DNA of 57,354 nt from Tractidigestivibacter sp050946515 (GCF_050946515.1 NZ_JBMNUX010000015.1:1-57354), one strand, 5' to 3'. Shown: positions 1 through 8,381, counted from the stretch's first letter. Notes: generated from the sequence alone by a model not told the origin. A program made the numbers and translations.

Positions 1-34
1 TCCAGACAAACACCCAGCAAAAAAGTACTGCAGA

Positions 35-61
35 GGGCTCCGTCGAGAACCGACGGAGCCC
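35..61 (-). terminator. Probable terminator hairpin downstream of guaA
   Basis: An 11-bp perfect stem (35-45 with 51-61, loop AGAAC) lies about 55 nt beyond the guaA stop. Read on the minus strand, a run of six T follows about ten bases after the stem rather than directly. It is therefore a plausible but not textbook Rho-independent terminator. Confidence 0.55.
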
Positions 62-115
62 TTCGTCTGCCTGCAGGGGTTGTAGACGTCTCTCGGGGGG
101 TTGAGGCTGGCTCGC

Positions 116-1708
116 CTACTCCCACTCGATCGTCGCGGGCGGCTTGGGCGTGACGTCGTAGGCGACGCGGTTGACGCCGGGGACCTCGTCGACGATGCGG
201 CTGGAGATCTTGCCCATCACGTCGTAGGGCAGCTTCGCCCAGTCGGCGGTCATTGCGTCGCTGGACTCTACCGCACGCACCACGATCAGGCGGCCGTAGG
301 TGCGCTCGTCTCCCATGACGCCCACCGAGCGGATGGACGGCAGGACGGCGAAGTACTGCCAGCAGCTGTGCTCGGAGTTGCGCTCGCCAGTCTCCTCAAA
401 GAGGCGCTGGTTGTAAGCGTCGAGCTCCTCGCGAACGATGGCGTCGGCCTCCTTCAGCGTGGCGAGCTTGTCGGGCGTGACCTCGCCGATGATGCGGATG
501 GCAAGACCGGGACCGGGGAACGGCTGGCGCCAGACCATCGAGGACGGCAGACCGAGCGTCGTGCCCAGCTCGCGGACCTCGTCCTTGAAGAAGTGGTCGA
601 GCGGCTCAATCAGGTCGAAGTGCACGCCCTCGGGGAACGGGATCAGGTTGTGGTGGCTCTTGATCGTGGATGCCTTGCCGCCGGTCTTGCGCGCGCCGGA
701 CTCGATGATATCGGGGTAGATGGTGCCCTGAGCCAGGTACTTCACGCCGTGGAGCTCCTGCGCGACAGCGAAGAACTCCTTCCAAAACTGAGTGCCGATG
801 ATGCGGCGCTTCTGCTCGGGGTCGGTAACGCCAGCGAGCAGCTTGGCATAGCGCTCCTCGGCGTGCACGTGCACGAAGTCGACGTCAAACTGCTTGGTGA
901 AGACCTCCTCCACCTGCTCGGGCTCGCCCTTGCGCAACAGGCCGTGGTTCACAAACACGCAGGTGACCTGCTTGCCGATGGCCTTGCTGAGCAGCGCCGC
1001 AACCACAGAGGAGTCGACGCCGCCGGAAAGGCCCAGAATCACGCGGTCGGAGCCGACCTTCTCGCGAATCTGCTGGATCATCTGCTGCGCCAAGTTGTCC
1101 ATGGTCCAGTTGGGCTCAAAGCCGCAGACACCAAACAGGAAGTTCTCCAGGATCTTGGTGCCGTACTCGGTGTGGCGCACCTCGGGATGGAACTGGGTGG
1201 CAAACAGGCGGCGGTCGGCATTCTCGTAGGCCGCAATCGGGCAATTCTCGGTGCTGGCCGTCACGACAAAGCCCTCGGGCACCTGGTCAACGGCGTCGCG
1301 GTGGCTCATCCAGACGGTCTGGCCGACCTCTGGCGTCCCGTCGAGCAGGACAGACTCGCCATGGCGCGCAAGCTTGGCAGGACCGTACTCGCCCTTGTCG
1401 GTATGGCCGACGTGCCCGCCCAGCTTGGCGGCCATGATCTGTTCGCCGTAGCAGAAGCCCAAAATGGGAAGTCCAAGGTCAAAGACGCGTGCGTCCATAT
1501 CGGGCGCGTTGTCGGCGTAGACGGAGGCGGGGCCACCTGAAAGGATGATGGCAGAGGGGTTCATGGCCCGGAGCTCTTCGGCGGTAATGTCGCAAGGGAC
1601 AATCTCGGAGTACACGTGCAAATCGCGCACACGGCGGGCAATGAGCTGCCCATACTGAGCGCCAAAGTCAAAGACGGCTACGAACTGCTTAGGCCTTGCC
1701 TGTGCCAT
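116..1708 (-). CDS. guaA: GMP synthase (glutamine-hydrolysing)
   Basis: Converts XMP to GMP using ATP and glutamine, the last step of guanine nucleotide synthesis in the cytoplasm. The 530-residue protein has the usual two-part layout. The N-terminal glutamine amidotransferase shows the nucleophile Cys86 in LGFCYGEQ and the His174/Glu176 pair in QFHPEV. The ATP-pyrophosphatase domain follows, with the P-loop LSGGVDSS at about 227-234. The protein ends in PATIEWE, as GuaA proteins do. The ATG at 1708 has GGAG a few bases upstream. The next gene is divergent (LCP protein), so guaA appears to be a single-gene unit. Nothing unusual was seen, and no purine riboswitch is visible in the short 5' leader. 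Confidence 0.98.
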   Translation of the reverse strand: MAQARPKQFVAVFDFGAQYGQLIARRVRDLHVYSEIVPCDITAEELRAMNPSAIILSGGPASVYADNAPDMDARVFDLGLPILGFCYGEQIMAAKLGGHVGHTDKGEYGPAKLARHGESVLLDGTPEVGQTVWMSHRDAVDQVPEGFVVTASTENCPIAAYENADRRLFATQFHPEVRHTEYGTKILENFLFGVCGFEPNWTMDNLAQQMIQQIREKVGSDRVILGLSGGVDSSVVAALLSKAIGKQVTCVFVNHGLLRKGEPEQVEEVFTKQFDVDFVHVHAEERYAKLLAGVTDPEQKRRIIGTQFWKEFFAVAQELHGVKYLAQGTIYPDIIESGARKTGGKASTIKSHHNLIPFPEGVHFDLIEPLDHFFKDEVRELGTTLGLPSSMVWRQPFPGPGLAIRIIGEVTPDKLATLKEADAIVREELDAYNQRLFEETGERNSEHSCWQYFAVLPSIRSVGVMGDERTYGRLIVVRAVESSDAMTADWAKLPYDVMGKISSRIVDEVPGVNRVAYDVTPKPPATIEWE

Positions 1709-1940
1709 ATGGTCTCCGTTTCTCCGGCAATACCGGCATGTTTTTCAAGCGTTCGACGCCATCATACCCCCTGTCACCGACGCAATGGAGCCGTCCGTTA
1801 GCACGAAACCGCTCTTCATGCCTTATACACGCCCATGCTGTAACATCCGACAAATACTCGTAAAGCCTTCTGATGCTTTACAGACTGATATGCAATCGGC
1901 GCTAGGGGGGCTTTTGGCCGAAAGAAAAAAGCACCGGAAG

Positions 1941-3719
1941 ATGACCAGTGCAGAGCAGCGCGAACTTTCACGTAGTCACTACAGTGCAAACGAAGACCAC
2001 TATGATGATCAGCTGCCAGCGCATGCCGCAAGCACGCCGCTGGTGAGTCAACGCGTCGAGGGGTATGACGAGCGTCACCCCAACGGCGATGACTTCGAAG
2101 AGGAAAAGCCTGCTCACTTTGCCAGCACGCCTCTGGTTCAGCAGTCGCGGTCTTCGCGATCGAGCAGCCCTGATGGCAATGAGGGCTTCGCAGACTACGA
2201 TGACAGCTTCGACGATCTTCCCAACTCAAGCGTCGATGAAGACGATGCGCCGAGGGCCGACCGCAATAATGCCAGGTCACGCTCAGGCTCGCACAACCAC
2301 CTGCGTTCCGCCACATATTCAAACACAGCCGGAACGCGCGCCGAAGGGGCAGCACACTACTCGCGCCGTCGCTCAAAGAAGCGCCACCCCGTGCTCAAAG
2401 GCATACTGATCACGCTTCTTGTGCTTGTAGGCGTTTGCGGTGCCGCGCTCGCATGGTATGTCAACGTTCTCAATGGCAAGCTTTCAGGAGATGTGACCCA
2501 AGATCTGCGAGACCAGCTTGTCTCCGTAGACTCAGAGGATCCCTTCTATATGCTTCTTCTTGGTGTCGATAAGAGCGATGAGCGCGAAGAGAGCTGGGGG
2601 TCTGACACTTCAAATTACCGTGCCGACTCAATCATCCTTGCACGAATCGACCCCAAGGGACAAACGGTAACGCTGATATCCATTCCGCGTGACACGATGG
2701 TCGACATGGGAGATTACGGAACGCAAAAAATTAACGCTGCGTACTCGTACGGAGGCGCGGCGTACATGACACAAGTCGTCTCGGAGTTTGCGGGCGTGGA
2801 CATCTCGCATTATGCGGAGATTGACTTTGAGCAGTTCACGTCCATCGTCGACACTCTTGGCGGCATCGAGGTCACATTGCCCGTCGCCGTATCGGACATG
2901 GAATACGCGGGTATCGATTTGCCAGCTGGCACGCAAACGCTCAACGGCGAACAGGCTCTGGAGCTCGTACGCACCCGTCACGCCTATGACGAATACGGCG
3001 CCGGTGACTACTATCGCGCCGCGAACCAGCGAATGGTTATCACCGCCATTATTAAGAAAATTCTGCAAAGCGACGCCACGAGCTGGCCGACGCTTATCTC
3101 GCAGCTTGCAGATAGTGTTACCACCGACCTCGACGCCACCGAACTCCTCTCGCTCGTCAACCAATTCAAAGACCTCGACACCGACAATGACATCTATTCC
3201 GCACGTTGCCCGACAACATCCGAGTACATCAACGGAGTTTGGTACGAGGTTGTCGATGATGACGCTTGGCAAACAATGATGGAGCGCACGGACAACGGGG
3301 AGGATCCCTACGAAGAAGGTCAGAGCGACGAAACGGAGGGGATTGCCGGAACTGCGACGAGCGGCACCACTTCTGACGACTCGTCCTCAGATTCAACGGA
3401 CTCCACGTCGAGCGAGCCCGTATACAGCGGGACCGTGCTCGTGCTAAATGGCACAACGACGTCCGGCCTTGCAAAGAACGCATCCTCTGTGCTCACAAAG
3501 GTGGGCTATTCATGCTCGACCGGCAATTCGAGCTCATCCTCGCACGAGAGCACTATCGTCGTGTATAACAGCTCCAATTCGACTACGGCTCAGCAAGAGG
3601 CTCAAGGCGTGGCAGAGACGCTGGGGGTTAGCGCCGAGCCCATCGAGAACGACGGGGCCTACTCCACCGAGACGGATGTAGTAGTCATACTAGGCACCGA
3701 CTACGCCGACTCGCAGTAA
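1941..3719 (+). CDS. LytR-CpsA-Psr (LCP) family cell-wall glycopolymer ligase with LytR_C domain
   Basis: LCP enzymes move lipid-linked glycopolymers onto peptidoglycan outside the membrane. With the ATG at 1941 the protein is about 592 residues. A long disordered, charged cytoplasmic head contains a twice-used segment (AHAASTPLVSQ, AHFASTPLVQQ). One membrane helix follows near residues 150-175 (KGILITLLVLVGVCGAALAW), then the LCP catalytic domain with the Asp/Arg signatures DSIILARID and SIPRDTMVD and the later RTRHAYDEYGAGD. A Ser/Thr-rich linker leads to a LytR_C domain starting at GTVLVLNGTTTSGLA. The start is uncertain. The frame is open back to ATG 1785 (also ATG 1890, and TTG 1914 three bases after AGGGGGG), but residues encoded before 1941 look non-coding and no ATG has a well-spaced ribosome site. 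A strong terminator follows. Confidence 0.9.
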   Translation: MTSAEQRELSRSHYSANEDHYDDQLPAHAASTPLVSQRVEGYDERHPNGDDFEEEKPAHFASTPLVQQSRSSRSSSPDGNEGFADYDDSFDDLPNSSVDEDDAPRADRNNARSRSGSHNHLRSATYSNTAGTRAEGAAHYSRRRSKKRHPVLKGILITLLVLVGVCGAALAWYVNVLNGKLSGDVTQDLRDQLVSVDSEDPFYMLLLGVDKSDEREESWGSDTSNYRADSIILARIDPKGQTVTLISIPRDTMVDMGDYGTQKINAAYSYGGAAYMTQVVSEFAGVDISHYAEIDFEQFTSIVDTLGGIEVTLPVAVSDMEYAGIDLPAGTQTLNGEQALELVRTRHAYDEYGAGDYYRAANQRMVITAIIKKILQSDATSWPTLISQLADSVTTDLDATELLSLVNQFKDLDTDNDIYSARCPTTSEYINGVWYEVVDDDAWQTMMERTDNGEDPYEEGQSDETEGIAGTATSGTTSDDSSSDSTDSTSSEPVYSGTVLVLNGTTTSGLAKNASSVLTKVGYSCSTGNSSSSSHESTIVVYNSSNSTTAQQEAQGVAETLGVSAEPIENDGAYSTETDVVVILGTDYADSQ

Positions 3720-3752
3720 CGACATCGCCACAAGGCGCACGGGAAAACATAG

Positions 3753-3784
3753 GGGTCTCGGATTCCTTTAGGAATCCGAGACCC
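3753..3784 (+). terminator. Rho-independent terminator after the LCP gene
   Basis: A perfect 14-bp stem (3753-3766 with 3771-3784) has a TTTA loop and is followed by TTTCATTT. It lies 33 bases past the LCP stop codon. The 100 bases after it, up to 3888, hold nothing recognisable. Confidence 0.9.
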
Positions 3785-3888
3785 TTTCATTTCGTGCCAC
3801 TTGAAGGATTGAGATGGAATTCAATACGTTGCTTTTCTAGCTCAAGGCGACAAGGGGGAGCAGAAACTGCTAGATGACGCGAGGAGGT

Positions 3889-4235
3889 TTGGCCCCTCTG
3901 CAGAGAATCTTCGGTTGTAGGTCTTTTGTGGCAGACCTGCCAAGTATCACCTCGCAGGTGCCATTTCTCTACCTGCGGCTCTACGAAAAGTTAGTCCGTT
4001 CGTACTCGACCCGTCCGGACAAAAAGACCTACAACCGAAGATTCTCCGCAGGGACCGGGACGCCCCCGCCAAGAGCCAGCCCCGCGCCTTTTGGCGCGGG
4101 GCTGGGCGGGCGGCAGGGCCGCCCATGAGGGCGGGCGGCTTGCCGTTAGGATTAATAAACACGGCTCCGGATGTCATCGACGTTTCCCCAGTTGGCGGAT
4201 AGCGTGACGCCGCTTGGTGTTTATTAATGCGCGGC
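3889..4235. repeat. 347-bp structured intergenic repeat, copy A (left flank of cassette)
   Basis: This intergenic block is repeated in the same orientation at 6842-7189, with about 96% identity by eye. It has several nested dyads. The first is a perfect 25-bp stem, 3903-3927 with 4022-4046, extended by CTGC/GCAG at 3898 and 4048, enclosing a 94-nt loop. The loop has smaller hairpins such as TGGCAG..CTGCCA. Next is a 13-bp GC-rich hairpin at 4076-4105 with a TTTT loop, then G/C-rich dyads around 4107-4140. Last is a perfect 12-bp stem 4151-4162 with 4217-4228. No convincing reading frame or transposase is present. The substitutions between copies fall outside the 25-bp and 12-bp stems. It could be a non-autonomous mobile element or a structured RNA, and I do not recognise the family. 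Confidence 0.9.
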
Positions 4236-4276
4236 GATCTGACAAAGCCCAGCCTCTCCTGCTTCGCCAAGGATGA

Positions 4277-5647
4277 TTAATCGAAATTGGGGTGGGGAAT
4301 CTTCTCGACATCGAAGGTCTCGTTACGCATTTCCTCGTTGTAATACGGGAACGGCGCAACCTTGGCTCGGATTTCGGACTGCAAGCCGGGCGTAGTGCCC
4401 CAAATTACCGTGACCTCGGTACCCAGCTCAGCAAGCGTGGAATCTAGCCAGCAAAGAGAAATCTCCTGATGGTGATAGAAGTCAACGATTCTGCCCGAAG
4501 CAATGCCAACGAGCTTGCCGTCCTTCATGACCTTGTGGATCTTGAAGTTGGCACCATTGTCGCCAACGTTGGAGATGTCATCCCTGGGGTCAACCGCAGA
4601 ATTAGTAAGCTGCTGCGCGAAGACTTTACCCACATCCTCGGCATTCCACTCGAGGGTTACGGGCTTGCGCGGCGGATTCTTAGCAATTTCCGCAAGGGCG
4701 TCCTTGCCGACGAAGTCGTGGTCCCAATTGATGAGATAGTCCCAGCCCACGTCAAATGGGGTTACATAGGCTGCATCTGGAACATCAGCCGCACTTCCCG
4801 TAGCTGGGAACGACGAAATGAGCCCAGCGCCCCACTTGGTCTCGGGAATAGATTCCCAGTACTTCTTTAGCTCCTCACCGCTCTCCCCCAACGGATACCT
4901 GAAGTGAATCCACTGGTTGGGATAGCCACCCTGCGTATGGTTCAAAGTGTAGTTAGGCCAAGAGAGTTTACGTATTCCGAACTCCTTGCCAGCCTCGTAG
5001 ATGGCGCCGTAAACATCTTCAACATACTTCATGTCGCCGTGCATCTCGTAAGCCAGGCAACCGCTCATGCCAAGCCGGTGAATGGTAACGGGCTGACCAG
5101 CAATCTCAATGTGATCGTGCTGGGCGAACTTGAGGTGGTGCAAGTCCTTATGTGCGGCTTTCTCCATTATCTGCAACGACTTGGGGCCATCTATCTGAAT
5201 GAAGAAGTCATTGGTAATCCACTTTCCGTGGACATCCAAGCCCCACTTGGGAGCCATGACCTCGACGTAGAAAGACAGGACAGGTGCCAACCAGTAGCTT
5301 CGGTAGAGATTCTCATCAAGGCGCATGAGCACGCCATCGGCCAGGAGCTGACCCCTGTCGTTGCAGAAGAGCGCATGGCGAGAGCCGCCAATCTTCAGAC
5401 GCTTAAAATCGCGGTTTACGCAGACACGGTTGAGAAGGTCGCAGAGATCAGGACCCCAGACGTCGTAAACCGGCGAGGCGCACAAAGCATAGCCTAACCA
5501 CGCAGTGTTGCGCGCGGCAAGGAGCTCGTCGCGTGGTCCAGTGTAAAAAGCACCCATGTACTTACCCTTGGGATTCTCGGACATATAGGGGAAGAAGGGC
5601 ATGAGCATCAGCGCGCCGCTGTTAATATTGCCATCTGGTTCAAACAT
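4277..5647 (-). CDS. GcvT/LigM-like folate-dependent aminomethyl- or O-demethylase-type protein
   Basis: This is a 456-residue glycine-cleavage T-protein-fold enzyme that would pass a methyl or methylene group from a substrate to tetrahydrofolate. Segments such as NTAWLGYALCASPVYDVWGPD, CVNRDFKRLKIGGSRHAL and HRLGMSGCLAYEMHGD match the GcvT/LigM O-demethylase pattern. The C-terminal barrel is present (FVGKDALAEIA to the end). The substrate cannot be told from sequence: aromatic methyl ethers, methylated amines or DMSP-like compounds are all possible. The frame stays open to 5980, across the start of the divergent LysR gene. I prefer ATG 5647 because GGAG sits seven bases upstream and the upstream codons look intergenic. 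The gene is visibly AT-richer than its surroundings and lies between two direct repeats, which suggests acquisition. Confidence 0.8.
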   Translation of the reverse strand: MFEPDGNINSGALMLMPFFPYMSENPKGKYMGAFYTGPRDELLAARNTAWLGYALCASPVYDVWGPDLCDLLNRVCVNRDFKRLKIGGSRHALFCNDRGQLLADGVLMRLDENLYRSYWLAPVLSFYVEVMAPKWGLDVHGKWITNDFFIQIDGPKSLQIMEKAAHKDLHHLKFAQHDHIEIAGQPVTIHRLGMSGCLAYEMHGDMKYVEDVYGAIYEAGKEFGIRKLSWPNYTLNHTQGGYPNQWIHFRYPLGESGEELKKYWESIPETKWGAGLISSFPATGSAADVPDAAYVTPFDVGWDYLINWDHDFVGKDALAEIAKNPPRKPVTLEWNAEDVGKVFAQQLTNSAVDPRDDISNVGDNGANFKIHKVMKDGKLVGIASGRIVDFYHHQEISLCWLDSTLAELGTEVTVIWGTTPGLQSEIRAKVAPFPYYNEEMRNETFDVEKIPHPNFD

Positions 5648-5805
5648 GTACACGCTCCAATCTGGCAGACTGTTGCGACTGCCAACAAGTTGCCTCCTTT
5701 GCGGACGTCGCTTTGGGAGGTTATGCAATATGAGCGTGGCCACGACTCCGTTTATTTCAGTGTATATAGCGGGATAGCGCAGTTGAACCGCTCTTTTTTG
5801 CCGCC

Positions 5806-5814
5806 TGTTATACT
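5806..5814 (+). promoter_or_regulatory. Candidate extended -10 promoter for the LysR gene
   Basis: TGTTATACT is a good extended -10 element (TGnTATACT). TTGAAC at 5783-5788 is a distant -35 candidate with a long 20-base spacer. It lies about 120 bases before the LysR start, in the AT-rich 289-base divergent region 5648-5936. On the opposite strand TATACA (5761-5766) could serve the GcvT-like gene. Confidence 0.4.
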
Positions 5815-5841
5815 CTTCTTGAAGAACCGCCTTTCTTATAG

Positions 5842-5860
5842 GAAATAGATGCTTTATTTC
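5842..5860. promoter_or_regulatory. Candidate operator, inverted repeat in the divergent region
   Basis: GAAATA-N7-TATTTC is a perfect six-base inverted repeat between the two divergent genes, just downstream of the candidate LysR promoter. LysR regulators usually bind dyads in such regions and repress themselves. The dyad does not have the classical T-N11-A spacing, so this is only a candidate. Confidence 0.35.
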
Positions 5861-5936
5861 TTTGCCCCCCCTCTTTCGGATGACCGACCACCCTTGATCG
5901 CGCTTATGAATAGCAGACCAGGAAGGGCTCTTGACG

Positions 5937-6830
5937 ATGCGAATTGAATATTTAAGAGAATGCATAGTCGTAGCTGACACGCTGAGTTTTTCTCGTGCTG
6001 CTGAGTGTTGCTTTGCGTCGCAGTCAATAATTAGCCGACACGTTCGTGATGTAGAGCGTGAGCTGGGTGTCTATCTGTTTGACCGTTCGACCCACGGAGT
6101 TCGGCTAACCGCAACGGGCAAGGTGGCAATCGACGGCTTTCGCCGCGTGGTGAAACAATACGACCAGACCTGTGAGCAACTAGACAAGCTAGGCAAGAGT
6201 CTAATCGGAAGCGTCAAGGTGTCAGTCCCGTACTATTGGACTGCTTCTTATGCCGACCAGCTGATAGACGCGTTTCTTGAGCAACATCCGGACTGCAGCG
6301 TTTCAATTGTGCCGTGTCTGCCATTGGCAGGGTATAGGCAGATGCTGGAGGGAGAAAGCGATATTGCGCTAATGCCAGAGCTTACGTCGACCCCGGAAGG
6401 TGTCGAGTGCCTGCCCTTTGCCGACGATTCAATAAACGCGGTTCTGAACGTCAATAACCCGCTAGCAAAGAGGGGATCTATCAGCTTTTCTGAGGTGTTC
6501 AAGAGCGGATATACAGTCTTCCTAACTCCGGCGTATCGAAATCACCTACTCGAGATGCAGAAATGCTACGAATTCGCGGAGCGAGCTAATGCGCAGATTG
6601 GCAACATGGAGCAAATCGAAATGACGCCAATCTTGCTGAGAGACGCTAACGGAATAACGCTTGCAACCGCATCAGCAGGAAATATGGACAGACAGTACCT
6701 AACAACTGTTCCCCTTACCGGGAAAGACTCAACAATGCGACTCTGCTTCTACTGGCATGCAAATGTAGACAACCCTGCGTTGCTGGCGTTCATTAAAAAA
6801 GCTCGAGAGATGGCGAAAATAGAGCTGTAG
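5937..6830 (+). CDS. LysR-family transcriptional regulator
   Basis: This is a 297-residue LysR-type regulator. The N-terminal winged helix-turn-helix is clear (residues 1-65, FSRAAECCFASQSIISRHVRDVE then FDRSTHGVRLTATG). A periplasmic-binding-protein-like effector domain fills the rest. ATG 5937 is preferred because AGGAAGGG lies about nine bases upstream. TTG 5931 in frame is an alternative. It is divergent from the GcvT-like gene and very probably controls it, since LysR regulators commonly control the adjacent divergent gene in response to a pathway substrate. Base composition is lower in G+C than the neighbouring core genes. The second copy of the structured repeat begins 12 bases after its stop codon. 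Confidence 0.92.
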   Translation: MRIEYLRECIVVADTLSFSRAAECCFASQSIISRHVRDVERELGVYLFDRSTHGVRLTATGKVAIDGFRRVVKQYDQTCEQLDKLGKSLIGSVKVSVPYYWTASYADQLIDAFLEQHPDCSVSIVPCLPLAGYRQMLEGESDIALMPELTSTPEGVECLPFADDSINAVLNVNNPLAKRGSISFSEVFKSGYTVFLTPAYRNHLLEMQKCYEFAERANAQIGNMEQIEMTPILLRDANGITLATASAGNMDRQYLTTVPLTGKDSTMRLCFYWHANVDNPALLAFIKKAREMAKIEL

Positions 6831-6841
6831 CGTGCTGGGGC

Positions 6842-7189
6842 TTGGCCCCTCTGCAGAGAATCTTCGGTTGTAGGTCTTTTATGGCAGGCCTGCCAAGTAT
6901 CACCTCGCAGGCGCCATTTCTCTACCTGCGGCTCTACGAAATGTTAGCCCGTTCGTACTCGACCCGTCCGGACAAAAAGACCTACAACCGAAGATTCTCC
7001 GCAAGGGCCGGGACGCCCCCGCCAAGAGCCAGCCCCCGCGCCTTTTGGCGCGGGGGCTGGGCGGGCGGCAGGGCCGCCCATGAGGGCGGACGGCTGCCGA
7101 TAGGATTAATAAACACGACTCCGGGTGTCATCGACGTTTCCCCAGTTGGCGGATAGCGTGACACCGCTTGGTGTTTATTAATGCGCGGC
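6842..7189. repeat. 348-bp structured intergenic repeat, copy B (right flank of cassette)
   Basis: Direct repeat of 3889-4235, same orientation. The 25-bp stem (6856-6880 with 6975-6999) and the 12-bp stem (7105-7116 with 7171-7182) are base-for-base the same as in copy A. The GC hairpin (7029-7060) has 14 pairs instead of 13: one C was gained on the left arm and one G on the right, a matched change that keeps the pairing. About thirteen differences in total separate the copies. This block and the 110 bases after it make up the non-coding stretch between the LysR gene and ychF. Confidence 0.9.
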
Positions 7190-7226
7190 CAACCAAGGCC
7201 AGACGTGCCAAACAGGACAAAGCAAT

Positions 7227-7262
7227 GCCGCCTCGGACCAGAAATAACCGGACCGGGGCGGC
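7227..7262 (-). terminator. Weak terminator-like hairpin after ychF
   Basis: GCCGCC(T)CGG and its complement pair imperfectly across 7227-7239 and 7250-7262, about 37 bases past the ychF stop. On the minus strand it is followed by ATTGCTTTGT, a poor U-tract. Confidence 0.35.
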
Positions 7263-7298
7263 AAAAGACTGCACTAGAGCGGCAGCAAGGACTTGCAG

Positions 7299-8372
7299 CT
7301 ACACGTTGAAGCGGAAGACCATTACGTCGCCGTCCTGGACCACGTAGTCTTTGCCTTCCATGCGCAAGCGGCCAGCGTCGCGAGCACCTTGCTCGCCGCC
7401 CAGCGTCACATAGTCCTCGTAGCTGATGGTCTCTGCCTTGATAAAGCCTTTCTCAAAGTCAGAGTGGATGACGCCCGCCGCCTCGGGTGCCTTGGCGCCA
7501 ATGCGAACCGTCCAGGCACGGACCTCCTTGGGACCAGCGGTGAAGAAGCTCTGTAGGCCGAGGGTATGATATGCCGCCTGAGCAAGCGTTTCGAGACCAG
7601 AGTGCTCAAGTCCCATGGACTCCAGGTACTCCGCCGCCTCTTCAGGCTCAAGCTCGGCAAGCTCCGCCTCGACCTCGGCACAGATGGGAATGGCCTTTTC
7701 TCCATCGATGACAAGGTCATCATGAAGCTGGTCTTCATCACAGTTGGCAACGTAGAGAATGGGCTTCATCGTAAGGAGGAACAGGTCGTGGGCCGCAGCG
7801 CGCTCGTCGTCGGTCATGTCCATGGTCGCGGCGCGCTTGCCGTCATTGAGCCATGCCTGCAGGCGCTTGGCAATGTCGAGGCGCGGCTGGTTCTCCTTGT
7901 CGCGCTTGGCCTCTTTCTCAAGCTTGGGGATGGAGCGGTCAAGCGAGCCTAGGTCAGCAAGGATGAGCTCAGTCATGATTGTGTCGGCATCAGCCTCGGG
8001 ATCCACAAAGGCGCCGGTACGACCAGTTTCGCGCATCACGTTGGGATCCTTGAAGTAGCGCACGACCTCGCAGATGGCGTCGCAGTTGCGAATGTTGGCC
8101 AGGAACTGGTTGCCAAGCCCCTCGCCTTCGTTTGCGCCCTTCACAAGGCCAGCGATGTCGACAAACTCAACGTTAGCGGGCACGATGCGGGCGGGATGCA
8201 CGATATCGGCAAGCTTCTGAAGTCGCTCGTCGGGAACATCCACAACGCCCACGTTGGGGTCAATCGTCGCGAAGGGATAGTTCGCCGCAAGGCCACCCTT
8301 GCGCGTCAGGGCCGTGAACAGCGTGGACTTGCCTACGTTGGGCAATCCGACGATACCGATGGAAAGTGACAC
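7299..8372 (-). CDS. ychF: Redox-regulated ATPase / Obg-like GTPase-family protein YchF
   Basis: YchF (OLA1 family) is a ribosome-associated P-loop NTPase that prefers ATP and is linked to stress responses. At 357 residues it has normal length. The Walker A motif GLPNVGKST lies at residues 8-16, the switch region DIAGLVKGANEGEGLGN is present, and a TGS domain fills the C-terminal 85 residues (SFFTAGPKEVRAWTVR to the end at VMVFRFNV). The start is GTG with GGAG five bases upstream, inside the last bases of the preceding gene's leader. It lies nine bases after the ferredoxin-like gene and is probably co-transcribed with it. Confidence 0.97.
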   Translation of the reverse strand: MSLSIGIVGLPNVGKSTLFTALTRKGGLAANYPFATIDPNVGVVDVPDERLQKLADIVHPARIVPANVEFVDIAGLVKGANEGEGLGNQFLANIRNCDAICEVVRYFKDPNVMRETGRTGAFVDPEADADTIMTELILADLGSLDRSIPKLEKEAKRDKENQPRLDIAKRLQAWLNDGKRAATMDMTDDERAAAHDLFLLTMKPILYVANCDEDQLHDDLVIDGEKAIPICAEVEAELAELEPEEAAEYLESMGLEHSGLETLAQAAYHTLGLQSFFTAGPKEVRAWTVRIGAKAPEAAGVIHSDFEKGFIKAETISYEDYVTLGGEQGARDAGRLRMEGKDYVVQDGDVMVFRFNV

Positions 8373-8381
8373 TGGTTCTCC

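Noticed and set aside
101..1540. Long open frame (479 codons) on the plus strand opposite guaA
   Set aside because: It mirrors the intact guaA gene, has no family motifs, and its sequence is the Val/Leu/Asp/His-rich type seen in antisense frames of GC-rich genes.
3874..4128. 84-codon frame in repeat copy A and a similar one in copy B (6842-7156)
   Set aside because: The two frames diverge after the GC hairpin because of the length change, have no ribosome site, and simply read through the hairpins.
5648..5980. Extended N-terminus of the GcvT-like protein (111 more residues)
   Set aside because: It would cover the LysR start and promoter, is basic and low-complexity, and ATG 5647 has a well-spaced GGAG.
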